From IMG/VR virus record IMGVR_UViG_3300036826_000351, positions 1 to 21,122 of that record: DNA of 21,122 nucleotides. One strand, given 5' to 3'. The notes under the pieces are model-generated. The model was not told where the DNA came from, made no database searches, and worked only from the letters and a program-made list of their open reading frames with translations. Shown here in pieces: positions 15,240 through 21,121 of the stretch. Position 1 is the first letter of the stretch; each line of letters starts with the position of its first letter. The DNA comes from a virus. The translations under genes and the position numbers were made by a program.

Positions 15240-15300
15240 AAAAAAGGCCCGGCCCCCGGCTCTCCACGCAGCCACGGGGGCCACGCGGAGAGCCGGGGGC
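15240..15300 (-). terminator. Intrinsic terminator ending the leftward cassette
   Basis: Perfect 14-bp arms: GCCCCCGGCTCTCC at 15252-15265 and GGAGAGCCGGGGGC at 15287-15300, with a 21-nt loop. On the - strand the stem is followed by CGGGCC and then six T (15245-15240). It lies 12 nt past the stop of the last leftward gene. On the + strand there is no U-run after the stem, but the hairpin may still slow rightward transcription. The tail CGGGCCTTTTTTGCAT recurs at the terminator near 20.62 kb. Confidence 0.8.
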
Positions 15301-15311
15301 TCGGGGTCTGC

Positions 15312-15530
15312 TCAGCTCAGCATCGCGTTGATGCGTCGTGCCGCGTCGGCGCGCATGGCGGCCTCGCCGCCGTTCCGCCAGAGCCAGCGGGCAACTGCGA
15401 TCACCTCGTCCTCGGTGAGGTCCTCCGGTCGCACCCGAATGGTGCGCATCTCGGCGGCCCTTCTCACCCAGGCGATCGAGATCTCGATGGCCGTGCTCGG
15501 TCTCGGGATGCCGGCTGTTTCGCTGGACAT
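15312..15530 (-). CDS. 72-aa small protein, unknown
   Basis: ATG at 15530 with AAGGAG 7 nt upstream. The frame stays open further upstream, but that part is Pro/Gly-rich and lies in the hairpin region, so it is excluded. The protein reads MSSETAGIPRPSTAIEISIA, then two helical parts (AWVRRAAEMRTIRV and DLTEDEVIAVARWLWRNGGEAAMRADAARRINAML). It is Arg/Glu/Ala-rich and has no known catalytic motif. The 'LTEDEVIAVARWLW' helix with a following helix could be a small DNA- or protein-binding helical bundle (inference). It is the last gene of the leftward cassette, just before the terminator. Confidence 0.65.
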   Translation of the reverse strand: MSSETAGIPRPSTAIEISIAWVRRAAEMRTIRVRPEDLTEDEVIAVARWLWRNGGEAAMRADAARRINAMLS

Positions 15531-15808
15531 GGTGGTTCTCCTTCCCCTCCCATCGGGGATCTCCCCGAATGACTGGTGCTGGGCCCGCCTCCCTCCTCCC
15601 CCATCCGAGAGAGGGGGCGGGCCCAGCAAGCGACGGCGAGAACCCCCCGGTCTCGAGCCAGTCGCTGTTTCCCAGACCAGGGCCGACCACGGGAGCTACC
15701 CATCGGTGTTCGGTCGGCCCCGGCCCGGGGGCCCGGACTACGCGGCATGAGAGCGCGCAGCCCGGGGACAAGCCGGGCCCGGCTTGAGGGCACCGGGCCC
15801 GGTGGGGG
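15531..15808 (-). other. 278-nt noncoding, hairpin-rich gap
   Basis: No convincing gene is visible: open frames here are Pro/Arg/Gly-rich and lack a Shine-Dalgarno. The stretch contains several long inverted repeats. One is TGCTGGGCCCGCC / GGCGGGCCCAGCA (15577-15589 / 15616-15628, perfect 13 bp). Another is GGGCCGACC / GGTCGGCCC (15680-15688 / 15712-15720, 9 bp). The remaining two are the palindromes AAGCCGGGCCCGGCTT (15770-15785) and ACCGGGCCCGGT (15792-15803). None has a U-run, so they may be partial terminators, processing sites or parts of a structured RNA in the leftward transcript. Confidence 0.6.
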
Positions 15809-16051
15809 TCAGAAGTGGGGGTAGCTGGCCATCGCCATCGCGATCCGCGAGAACACGATGTCGCGACCCGCCTGGTCCCAGAACAGCAGGAACTGCTCCT
15901 TCAGCCAGGACAGGAACAGTCGGGCCTCCTTCAGCCCCTGGTGCAGCATCTCGCGGAGCTTGGCCCGGCTCTGTTCCCAGAACCCGGGCGGCGCGCCCTG
16001 GTACTTGCCCTCCAGCTGGTCCAGCTCGCGGGTCATCTCGGTCTCGGACAT
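15809..16051 (-). CDS. 80-aa helical protein, unknown
   Basis: ATG at 16051, preceded by AGGAGGGG with a short spacer. That Shine-Dalgarno overlaps the stop of the ParB-like gene upstream. The protein starts acidic and helical (MSETEMTRELDQLEGKYQ). It then has PPGFWEQSRAKLREMLHQGL and a long amphipathic to hydrophobic helix rich in aromatics (EARLFLSWLKEQFLLFWDQAG), and ends MAMASYPHF. The Leu/Phe/Trp-rich helix could lie on a membrane or form a coiled coil. No family is recognised. Coupling to the ParB-like gene suggests joint expression. Confidence 0.7.
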   Translation of the reverse strand: MSETEMTRELDQLEGKYQGAPPGFWEQSRAKLREMLHQGLKEARLFLSWLKEQFLLFWDQAGRDIVFSRIAMAMASYPHF

Positions 16052-16062
16052 GGTTTCCCCTC

Positions 16063-16917
16063 CTAGTTGACTTCGGGCATGTGGTCGGCACCGGGTCGGT
16101 GCCGCACGGTCTGACGTTCGCGGCCGGTGGCGTAGTCGTTCCAGGACCGGATGCCGTTGGCCAGGAACGTGGTCTGCCGGTAGGTGCCGGGCACCTTGGC
16201 GTAGCCGGACTCCATGATCAGCCACTGCCGGAAGGCCCGGATCGGGCTGCCCTGGCCGAGGTCCGCACCGTCGCCGAGCCGGGCAGCGAACTCCGCCTGG
16301 GTGTCCGGCCCGTGCTGGCTGTACAGCGAGACCACCGAGATCAGCACCGAGGCACTGGTGCGCAGCCCGTACCGGCCGATCTGCTTGGCCACCTGGTAGC
16401 CCGGACGCAGCGAGTCCTCGATCGGCTTGCCGAGCTCGGGGTTGGCCAGCGCGATCAGGATGTCCGCGGTGGTCATCGACTGGGTGGCGGTGGTCAGCGT
16501 CGAGTTGGTGCCGACCACCTCGGGGTAGGCCAGCACCTGGCGGGTGGTGGCGGCCAGCACGTTCACGTCGGAGTAGCCGGCGATCTTCAGGCTGTCACCG
16601 GGCGACCGAGCCCGACCGGTGTCGATCACCCCGAAGGTCTCGGGGCTGGCATCGAAGGCCACCAGGCAGGTGACGTGCCTGCGCTGGCTGGCGATGGCGG
16701 TGAGCCGGTGCCGGCCGTCGAGCACGAAGCCGGTCGGGTCCAGGGCGATCGCCTGGTGGGTGACCTTCCATTCGCCGGACTCGATGGCGTGCAGGATCTT
16801 GGCGACGTTGCGCTGGTTGATCACCCTGGTGTTGCGCTCGGGTGAGACGGCCAGCCACTCCCGCGCCATCGCGGGGCTGATCTTGACCTCCTCTACTCGC
16901 ATCTTGGGGTTGGGCAT
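16063..16917 (-). CDS. ParB-like nuclease-fold protein
   Basis: 284 aa, ATG at 16917, 3 nt after the stop of the upstream gene, with GAAGGA as Shine-Dalgarno. The N-terminal 100 residues carry the ParB/sulfiredoxin-like pattern: INQRNVAKILHAIESGEWKV, then QAIALDPTGFVLDGRHRLTAIA with the DGRHR motif at residues 67-71, then VTCLVAFDAS and VIDTGRARSPGDSLKIAG. The remaining 180 residues are helical (LAATTRQVLAYPEVV, RTSASVLISVVSLYSQH). Proteins with this module in phages are usually called ParB-like nucleases and may bind nucleotides or DNA, or nick DNA. Which activity applies here cannot be told. There is no partner ParA, so genome partition is not indicated. Confidence 0.8.
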   Translation of the reverse strand: MPNPKMRVEEVKISPAMAREWLAVSPERNTRVINQRNVAKILHAIESGEWKVTHQAIALDPTGFVLDGRHRLTAIASQRRHVTCLVAFDASPETFGVIDTGRARSPGDSLKIAGYSDVNVLAATTRQVLAYPEVVGTNSTLTTATQSMTTADILIALANPELGKPIEDSLRPGYQVAKQIGRYGLRTSASVLISVVSLYSQHGPDTQAEFAARLGDGADLGQGSPIRAFRQWLIMESGYAKVPGTYRQTTFLANGIRSWNDYATGRERQTVRHRPGADHMPEVN

Positions 16918-16920
16918 GAC

Positions 16921-17199
16921 TCATTCCTTCTCTGGTGTGGTGAGGAACTCCAGGAACCTGGCGAGCAGGTCGGTGCTCATCGGAATCCGGATCGTTGCTT
17001 CGTCGGCCTGGTAGGTACGACCGGCGACGAAGGCCAGGACGGCGATGTCCTCGTGCCGGTCACCGGCCTCCATGCCCTCGATGTCGTTGTTGACGTAGAT
17101 GGCACGGATCACCTCGCGGAGCCGGGCCTCGTGCTCACCGCCGACGTTGGTGTCCGCGGCTTCGATCGCCTCGGTGGTGAAGGCTTCTTCGATCTCCAT
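16921..17199 (-). CDS. 92-aa acidic protein, unknown
   Basis: ATG at 17199 with GGGAAGGA upstream. It sits 3 nt before the ParB-like gene, so the two are probably co-translated. The protein is acidic, with a helical start (MEIEEAFTTEAIEAAD), a middle HEARLREVIRAIYVNNDIEG and a HEDIAVLAFVAGRTYQADEA part, and an ending STDLLARFLEFLTTPEKE. No motif is recognised. It is small, soluble and rich in Glu and Asp, so it could be a regulator or a partner of the ParB-like protein (inference). A 127-nt gap with a large hairpin separates it from the AAA+ gene upstream. Confidence 0.7.
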   Translation of the reverse strand: MEIEEAFTTEAIEAADTNVGGEHEARLREVIRAIYVNNDIEGMEAGDRHEDIAVLAFVAGRTYQADEATIRIPMSTDLLARFLEFLTTPEKE

Positions 17200-17228
17200 G
17201 GGTGTGTCCTTCCCGGTTCAGGGGGTAT

Positions 17229-17316
17229 CCCCGGGGGCCGGCCGGCTCTCGGGAAGCCGACCCCCGGGAAGCGGGCCCGAGAGCCCCGGGACCGGCTGAG
17301 TGGACCGGCCCCGGGG
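17229..17316 (-). terminator. Large nested hairpin between AAA+ gene and acidic protein gene
   Basis: Outer arms around CCCCGGGG-G-CCGG (17229-17241) pair with CCGGCCCCGGGG (17305-17316) with one bulged G. Inner arms GGCTCTCGGG (17244-17253) and CCCGAGAGCC (17276-17285) are perfect. It lies about 10 nt past the AAA+ stop in the leftward direction. No U-run follows, so it may act as a partial terminator or a 3' stability element separating AAA+ expression from the genes behind it. Confidence 0.55.
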
Positions 17317-17326
17317 TGTCGCGGTG

Positions 17327-18886
17327 CTAGCTGCGCACCATGATCTCGCCGTCGCTCAGGTCCACCTGGTGACGCTGGAGGACCCGCTCGACCACCGTCT
17401 CGAGAGAGGTCTCGAGCGCCGGCCGCTCCGGCCGGTCGGTGGACATCTGGTGCATCTCGATCGAGGGCCGCAACGCGTTCGCCGCCCGCACGAAGTCCTC
17501 GGTCGCCAGCGGCTGGCCGAGCTTCTTGGTGCGGATGATCGAGTACTTCACCACATCCTCCAGGGACCGGACGATGAACGCCGGCATCCAGCCCTCATAG
17601 GCGGTGTACAGAGCCGAGTAATCCAGCTCCAGCCGCTGCGAGGCGGGGATGTGGGCGTCGATCAGGCGCTTCACGCCGGGCTCGTCCAGACCACCGATGT
17701 TGATGGTGTGGTCGATCCGGTGCCCGCCCTTCATCGACTTCGGGATCTCCTCGATGTGGTTGGTGGTCATCAGCAAGGTGACCTCGAACCCCTTCGACCG
17801 CATCCCGTCGAACTCGTCCAGCAGCGCGTTCATGGCGTCGAGGTTGGTGAACAGGTGCTCCACGTCCTCGACCACCACCACCGCTGGGTTGTTCAGCGCC
17901 TGGACGAACCGCAGCACCAGGGCCAGCGGCTCGTTCCACCTGGCCTCCACAAAGGTGTGGCCGTTCTCCAGGCAGTACTGCCCGGCGATCGCACAGGCCA
18001 GCGTCTTGCCACCGCCGTTGTCACCCGACAGCAGCACGTTGTTGGACAGCTTGATGTGGGTGAACTCCCGCTTGGGCTGACCGGTCTCGGGATCGGTGAC
18101 CGGGTTGCCCTCGGCGTCCACCACCTCGAAGCCCTCGGTGTTGGCCCTGCGGATCAACTCGGCGTTCTCGATCAGCCCGTAGACGTGGGCCTGCAGCTCC
18201 CACCAGTTCTCCTCGGAGTAGGCCACGATCGAGCGGTCCACCTTGTAGGGGTCATAGAACTCCGGATCACCGGTGACACCACGCATCGACTTGCCGGAGT
18301 AGATCGAGTTCTCCTTGAGGAAGTCCTCGAACATGGCGAAGAAGTTCGTGATGTCGTCCTCGAACTTCTTGGCACCGTAGGCCTCCACATGCAGCGCCGG
18401 CCCGTACTCCGGGTCGTGGATGCCGTTCAGCACGAAGGTGGTCTTCCAGGGGGCGAAGTACAGCTGCCCCCAGGGGACGTTGATCCGCTTGGTGGGGCTG
18501 ACCTGCACCCGCATGATCTGGGGTGGCTGGTCTCCGAAGAAGCTGCGCTGCCGCTTGCCGACCGGGAAGTCCCAGAGCTTGGCCAGCAGCTGGTTGAAGT
18601 TCCAGGCACCGTCCGGGGGACGGCACTTGAAGGTCGCGTTGAACTCGTAGGTGTCGGCGTTGGCGGTGATCTTCTCCTGGATGATCTCGCCGGCCTCTTC
18701 GAGCTCCATCTTCTCCGGGATGGCGACCTTGGTGCCGCCGTCCTTGCGCTTCTCGATCTTCTCGATCGTGGTCACACGGTCCCGGCCGTAGGCCGCCAGC
18801 AGCTCGCTGACGCTCTCGAGCTGGCGCAGCCCCGCTTCCTCGGTCCACGGGTCTGTTACCTCTTGAGTTGTCTTCTTCGTTGCCAC
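17327..18886 (-). CDS. AAA+ ATPase
   Basis: 519 aa from GTG at 18886, with AGAGGA about 10 nt upstream. The N-terminal 280 residues form an unidentified mixed domain (about 80-170 beta-rich with KRINVPWGQLYFAPWKTTFV; about 170-250 helical). The ATPase core follows. It has Walker A GDNGGGKT (288-295), Walker B VVVVED (336-341), sensor-1 region LLMTTNH (371-377, Asn376), and R390 in GHRIDHTI as a likely arginine-finger position. A C-terminal helical lid runs to about 475. The E340-D341 order and TTNH resemble BCS1-type AAA proteins rather than the common DE. The protein probably works as a hexamer that remodels a protein or protein-DNA complex. The target is unknown. The neighbouring membrane and ParB-like genes are candidate partners. 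Confidence 0.85.
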   Translation of the reverse strand: MATKKTTQEVTDPWTEEAGLRQLESVSELLAAYGRDRVTTIEKIEKRKDGGTKVAIPEKMELEEAGEIIQEKITANADTYEFNATFKCRPPDGAWNFNQLLAKLWDFPVGKRQRSFFGDQPPQIMRVQVSPTKRINVPWGQLYFAPWKTTFVLNGIHDPEYGPALHVEAYGAKKFEDDITNFFAMFEDFLKENSIYSGKSMRGVTGDPEFYDPYKVDRSIVAYSEENWWELQAHVYGLIENAELIRRANTEGFEVVDAEGNPVTDPETGQPKREFTHIKLSNNVLLSGDNGGGKTLACAIAGQYCLENGHTFVEARWNEPLALVLRFVQALNNPAVVVVEDVEHLFTNLDAMNALLDEFDGMRSKGFEVTLLMTTNHIEEIPKSMKGGHRIDHTINIGGLDEPGVKRLIDAHIPASQRLELDYSALYTAYEGWMPAFIVRSLEDVVKYSIIRTKKLGQPLATEDFVRAANALRPSIEMHQMSTDRPERPALETSLETVVERVLQRHQVDLSDGEIMVRS

Positions 18887-18956
18887 TACGGGTCAATCCT
18901 CTCCATGGTGATGCGCGTGTGTTTCCGGATTGGGTTGAACGGTCGTGCTGTCGTGC

Positions 18957-19394
18957 TCAGTCGTGCAGGGTGATCGCCTCCTCCAGGTCGAGACCCAGGA
19001 ACTGCTCGGCGTACATGTCCCGAGAGCCCTCGGTCGTCGGTGAGTCCTGGTCGTGCCAGACCACGTCGCCCCGCGGGTAGGCCAGGGTGTGGAACTCACC
19101 GAGGCGGTCCGGCTCACCTGATCCGTCGGCGAAGTACTCGACCACCGCGCCGATCCCGCTCTCGTCCATCGTCGACGCGACGATCCCGCCCAGGCAGATC
19201 ACCGCCAGCAGCTCGCCCTCGTCTAGCAGCCGCTCCCGGACCTGCCGGGCCCGTCGGTAGTCGAACTCGCTGACCGCGATGATGGTGCTGCGGACCTGGT
19301 AGTCCCGATCGACCTGGATGATCTGGTCGACCGAGCCACCCTTGGTCGCCAGCATCGCCTGGGCGATCGCACGGAGCCTGTCGTCGTTGAGCAT
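18957..19394 (-). CDS. 145-aa protein, unknown
   Basis: ATG at 19394 with GGGGAG 8 nt upstream. The open frame further upstream runs antisense-like through the neighbouring gene and is excluded. The protein has a helical N-terminus (RLRAIAQAMLATKGGSVDQI), a central segment FDYRRARQVRERLLDEGELL, a hydrophobic patch (LLAVICLGGIVASTM) and an acidic C-terminal half (FADGSGEPDRLGEFHTL, GDVVWHDQDSPTTEGS) ending LGLDLEEAITLHD. It has no recognised fold. It lies between the membrane protein and the AAA+ gene, with a 70-nt gap to the latter and a hairpin behind the former. Confidence 0.7.
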   Translation of the reverse strand: MLNDDRLRAIAQAMLATKGGSVDQIIQVDRDYQVRSTIIAVSEFDYRRARQVRERLLDEGELLAVICLGGIVASTMDESGIGAVVEYFADGSGEPDRLGEFHTLAYPRGDVVWHDQDSPTTEGSRDMYAEQFLGLDLEEAITLHD

Positions 19395-19427
19395 GGTGCT
19401 TTCTCCCCTTTCTGAAGAGATGAAGAA

Positions 19428-19457
19428 GGGAGGGGCCTGGTCTCCCAGACCCCTCCC
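19428..19457 (-). terminator. Hairpin with GAGA loop behind the membrane protein gene
   Basis: GGGAGGGG (19428-19435) pairs with CCCCTCCC (19450-19457). The stem continues through one wobble and CTGG/CCAG, and on the - strand it closes a GAGA tetraloop. A pyrimidine-rich TTCTTCATCTCTTC follows on the - strand. It sits 12 nt past the stop of the 334-aa membrane protein, so it is probably a weak terminator or an mRNA 3' protector. Confidence 0.6.
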
Positions 19458-19468
19458 GGTGGTGAGCA

Positions 19469-20473
19469 TCAGGCGGCCTTGTCGCCCGAGCCCTTCTGAG
19501 CCTCGGCCAGGGCCTTCAGCTCGCGGATGTGCTTGAGCCGCTTGTCCTCGGCCTGGGCACCTCGGTGCAGCGCGTCCCGGTAGACCCCGGAACGCTCCCG
19601 GTCGAGCCGCCCGCCCGGGTGCTCGTGCATCCACTGGGCCTCCAGGTACTCGGAGAACTCCCGGTGGATCTGGGCGGTGGTCGCGGTGTCCTTCTTGAGC
19701 GTGGTGGACTTGCCGGCCCGGACGTGCACCAGGTTCCGGCGAGCCTGCAGCTCGCACAGGTACTCCGGGTCGGGCTCGACCTTGGCCTGCTCGGCCTTGA
19801 TCAACCCGTCCAGGAAGTTGAAACGCTGCGTCAGCGTCTCGTTGGGGTTCAGGTCGCCGTCGGGCAGCCTGACCTGGTATCCACCGTTGACGATCGGGGC
19901 GACCGTCTGGGCGACGACCTCCGCGACCTCCTCGGTGACCTGCTGGGCCTCGACAGCCGCCGCTGTCTCGGTCGTGCGTGCCTCGGCCGCCTCGGCGGCT
20001 GCCCGGCTGGCGTTCTCCTCGGCGATCCGCCGCTGGTCCATCGCGGTCTCGAGCGTGGTGACCTTCTCCTCCACGACCTCGACGACCGGGGTCCTGCTCT
20101 TCCAGCCCTTCCGGAGCCAGTTGAGGAACATGATCACCGCGACCAGCCCGCCGATGGCGAACAGGGCGGTCAGGATCTTGGACCCGGCCAGGAACATCAA
20201 GAACGCGCCGGCCCCGACAAGCATCGGGTCGATCACGTATCTGGTGGTGAAGACACGGGCAGGAGTGCTCCACGCCCATACCTTCCTCGCTGCCGCGGCG
20301 GTGCGGTTCCACACCCACTGCGTGGCGGCGTTCGTGCCGAGCCACTTCGTGGCCCGGACAACCTGAGAGCCGGCCTTCTTGGCGACCCTCGCGAGCTTCT
20401 GCCTCATCGAGCGGAAGTCCGACGCGACCCTCATCAAGAAGGTGTCGCGGTTTGGGATGGCTGCTTCAGCCAT
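19469..20473 (-). CDS. Two-span membrane protein with coiled coil, unknown
   Basis: 334 aa, ATG at 20473, 6 nt after AGGAGGGG. Residues 1-80 are basic with several Trp (KWLGTNAATQWVWNR, AAAARKVWAWSTPAR). Residues about 83-98 and 100-119 are hydrophobic (MLVGAGAFLMFLAG, then ILTALFAIGGLVAVIMFLNWL) and form a hairpin of two spans. A basic patch RKGWKSR follows, then a long Glu/Ala-rich coiled coil (about 128-195) and a helical C-terminal domain (about 215-325) with charged residues. Both long ends are predicted to be on the same, probably cytoplasmic, side. It could anchor another cassette protein, such as the AAA+ ATPase, at the membrane (inference). Confidence 0.75.
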   Translation of the reverse strand: MAEAAIPNRDTFLMRVASDFRSMRQKLARVAKKAGSQVVRATKWLGTNAATQWVWNRTAAAARKVWAWSTPARVFTTRYVIDPMLVGAGAFLMFLAGSKILTALFAIGGLVAVIMFLNWLRKGWKSRTPVVEVVEEKVTTLETAMDQRRIAEENASRAAAEAAEARTTETAAAVEAQQVTEEVAEVVAQTVAPIVNGGYQVRLPDGDLNPNETLTQRFNFLDGLIKAEQAKVEPDPEYLCELQARRNLVHVRAGKSTTLKKDTATTAQIHREFSEYLEAQWMHEHPGGRLDRERSGVYRDALHRGAQAEDKRLKHIRELKALAEAQKGSGDKAA

Positions 20474-20528
20474 GTCAGTCCCCTCCTATTGGGATTGAAG
20501 TTGGATGGTGCATTGCAATTGCGTACCG

Positions 20529-20603
20529 GGGCCTCTTCGGGCCTACCCCGCAGGGGTGGATCTCGCTACATGACTTCGGGCCTCTTCGAGCCCCACCCGC
20601 AGG
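20529..20603 (-). repeat. Two 26-bp direct repeats, each able to form a hairpin, in the leader
   Basis: Copies at 20529-20554 and 20578-20603 agree at 22 of 26 positions. They share GGGCCTCTTCG and CCCGCAGG. On the - strand each reads CCTGCGGG...GGC(T/C)CGAAGAGGCCC and can fold into a small GC stem with a GAA-type loop. They lie between the terminator at 20616 and the membrane protein gene at 20473, in its probable 5' leader. The start-to-start distance is 49 nt. Confidence 0.75.
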
Positions 20604-20612
20604 TTCCGGACA

Positions 20613-20745
20613 TGCAAAAAGGCCCGCCGGCTGATAGCCGACGGGCCTGGTTAGACCGAACGGTCCAGGGTGCCCACCCCGGGGTAGGGGATGGGCACGA
20701 CTGCAGCGCTCGGGCTGGTTGTGGGCAGGCTTACGCCAACTCACT
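20613..20745 (-). ncRNA. Candidate small RNA or attenuated leader with three hairpins
   Basis: A predicted leftward transcript starts near 20745, below the promoter, and ends at the terminator around 20616. It contains no convincing open frame. Reading leftward it holds an 11-bp hairpin with one bulged base (arms around GTGCCCA/TGGGCAC, 20670-20698). A second hairpin follows (CCTGG/CCAGG with inner GACCG/CGGTC, 20646-20669), and then the terminator stem. The second hairpin and the terminator share two bases, so they could compete. It does not fold as a tRNA. Either a free RNA of about 130 nt or an attenuator for the genes further left would fit. Confidence 0.5.
20616..20647 (-). terminator. 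Classic intrinsic terminator (leftward)
   Basis: On the - strand GGCCCGTCGGC (20647-20637) pairs with GCCGGCGGGCC (20631-20621) over 11 positions with one wobble, closing a TATCA loop. TTTTT (20620-20616) follows directly. This is the cleanest terminator in the window. Confidence 0.88.
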
Positions 20746-20748
20746 GCA

Positions 20749-20780
20749 TGTAGTTTATCACAAACACTACAGCAGGTCTA
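20749..20780 (-). promoter_or_regulatory. Leftward sigma70-like promoter overlapping a palindromic operator
   Basis: On the - strand TAGACC (20780-20775) and TAAACT (20757-20752) are separated by exactly 17 nt. Each matches the -35/-10 consensus at 4 of 6 places. This is one of the few AT-rich patches in the window. A 23-bp imperfect palindrome, arms TGTAGTGTT and AAACTACA (20749-20771), covers the spacer and the -10 box, which is where a repressor would block polymerase. The -35 box overlaps the stop codon of the gene at 20778. Confidence 0.55.
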
Positions 20781-20999
20781 GGGAGGTGGCTGATCCGGAT
20801 GCACCGTGATCCCGGGGATCAGGAGCCGGGTGATCAGCTCCTGCACCTCCGGCGGGTAGTCATCCAGATGCAGGTCCACCTGGTGATGGGCCTGGGCCCG
20901 CTTCTCGGCCGCCTCCATCAGGTTGGCGATCCGGTTCAGGTCGCGGGCGATGGAGCCGATGTGACCCCACATCTGCTGCTCGCCGATGGTGACGCCCAT
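20778..20999 (-). CDS. 73-aa small protein, unknown
   Basis: ATG at 20999 overlaps the stop of the upstream gene (TGATG) and has GAGGGG just before it. Sequence in parts: MGVTIGEQQMWGHIGSIARD, then LNRIANLMEAAEKRAQAHHQ (amphipathic helix), VDLHLDDYPPEVQELITRLL and IPGITVHPDQPPP. The pattern is a helical N-terminal half and a short helical C-terminal half with a Pro-rich tail. No family is recognised. Overlap with the membrane protein fragment upstream means the two are translated together. Confidence 0.72.
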   Translation of the reverse strand: MGVTIGEQQMWGHIGSIARDLNRIANLMEAAEKRAQAHHQVDLHLDDYPPEVQELITRLLIPGITVHPDQPPP

Positions 21000-21121
21000 C
21001 ACTCCATCCCCTCGTCGTGGTTGCCCATCTCGGCACGGGCCCGACGCTGGTAGTAGGCCTCCATGAACACACAGGTGATCATGGAGGCCCCGACCGAGGT
21101 CAAGATCGTGGTCAGCCACTC
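20999..21121 (-). CDS. Membrane protein, C-terminal end (partial)
   Basis: This is the frame that ends in the TGA overlapping the next ATG. It gives 40 residues open to the right edge, so the start lies outside. Residues EWLTTILTSVGASMITCVFM form a hydrophobic span. AYYQRRARAEMGNHDEGME follows, a basic then acidic cytoplasmic tail (positive-inside). It may be a short single-span protein that starts just beyond the window. Another reading frame over the same bases is open but lacks this clear span and the coupled stop. Confidence 0.6.
   Translation of the reverse strand, partial: EWLTTILTSVGASMITCVFMEAYYQRRARAEMGNHDEGME
21056..21089. repeat. Perfect 11-bp inverted repeat inside a coding region
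   Basis: GGCCTCCATGA (21056-21066) and TCATGGAGGCC (21079-21089) are exact reverse complements with a 12-nt loop. The repeat lies within the membrane-span codons of the partial gene at the right edge. Confidence 0.85.

Noticed and set aside
12715-15572. Long open frames on both strands over the hub gene and beyond
   Set aside because: Low-complexity Arg/Pro/Gly composition typical of off-frame reading in high-GC DNA; the true frame carries recognisable tail motifs.
15464-15793. 109-codon leftward frame in the hairpin-rich gap
   Set aside because: Pro/Arg/Ser-rich, no Shine-Dalgarno, runs through several long inverted repeats and overlaps the start of the 72-aa gene.
18886-18906. Six-codon frame (MERIDP) whose stop overlaps the GTG of the AAA+ gene
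   Set aside because: It could be a leader peptide, but its ATG has no Shine-Dalgarno and seven codons are easily found by chance; its purines serve as the AAA+ Shine-Dalgarno.
18942-18966. Three copies of GTCGTGC around the end of the 145-aa gene
   Set aside because: Short, unevenly spaced and partly within coding sequence; likely chance in high-GC DNA.
17300-18973. Long rightward frame over the AAA+ gene
   Set aside because: Antisense shadow: the leftward frame has Walker A, Walker B and sensor motifs in the right order.
20490-20525. Second leftward promoter around TTGCAA upstream of the membrane protein gene
   Set aside because: No matching -10 box at 16-18 nt; only the moderate AT content supports it.
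20646-20698. Possible tRNA in the hairpin-rich stretch
   Set aside because: Two stems resemble tRNA arms, but there is no acceptor stem pairing, no anticodon arm of 5 bp with 7-nt loop, and no TTCRA T-loop.
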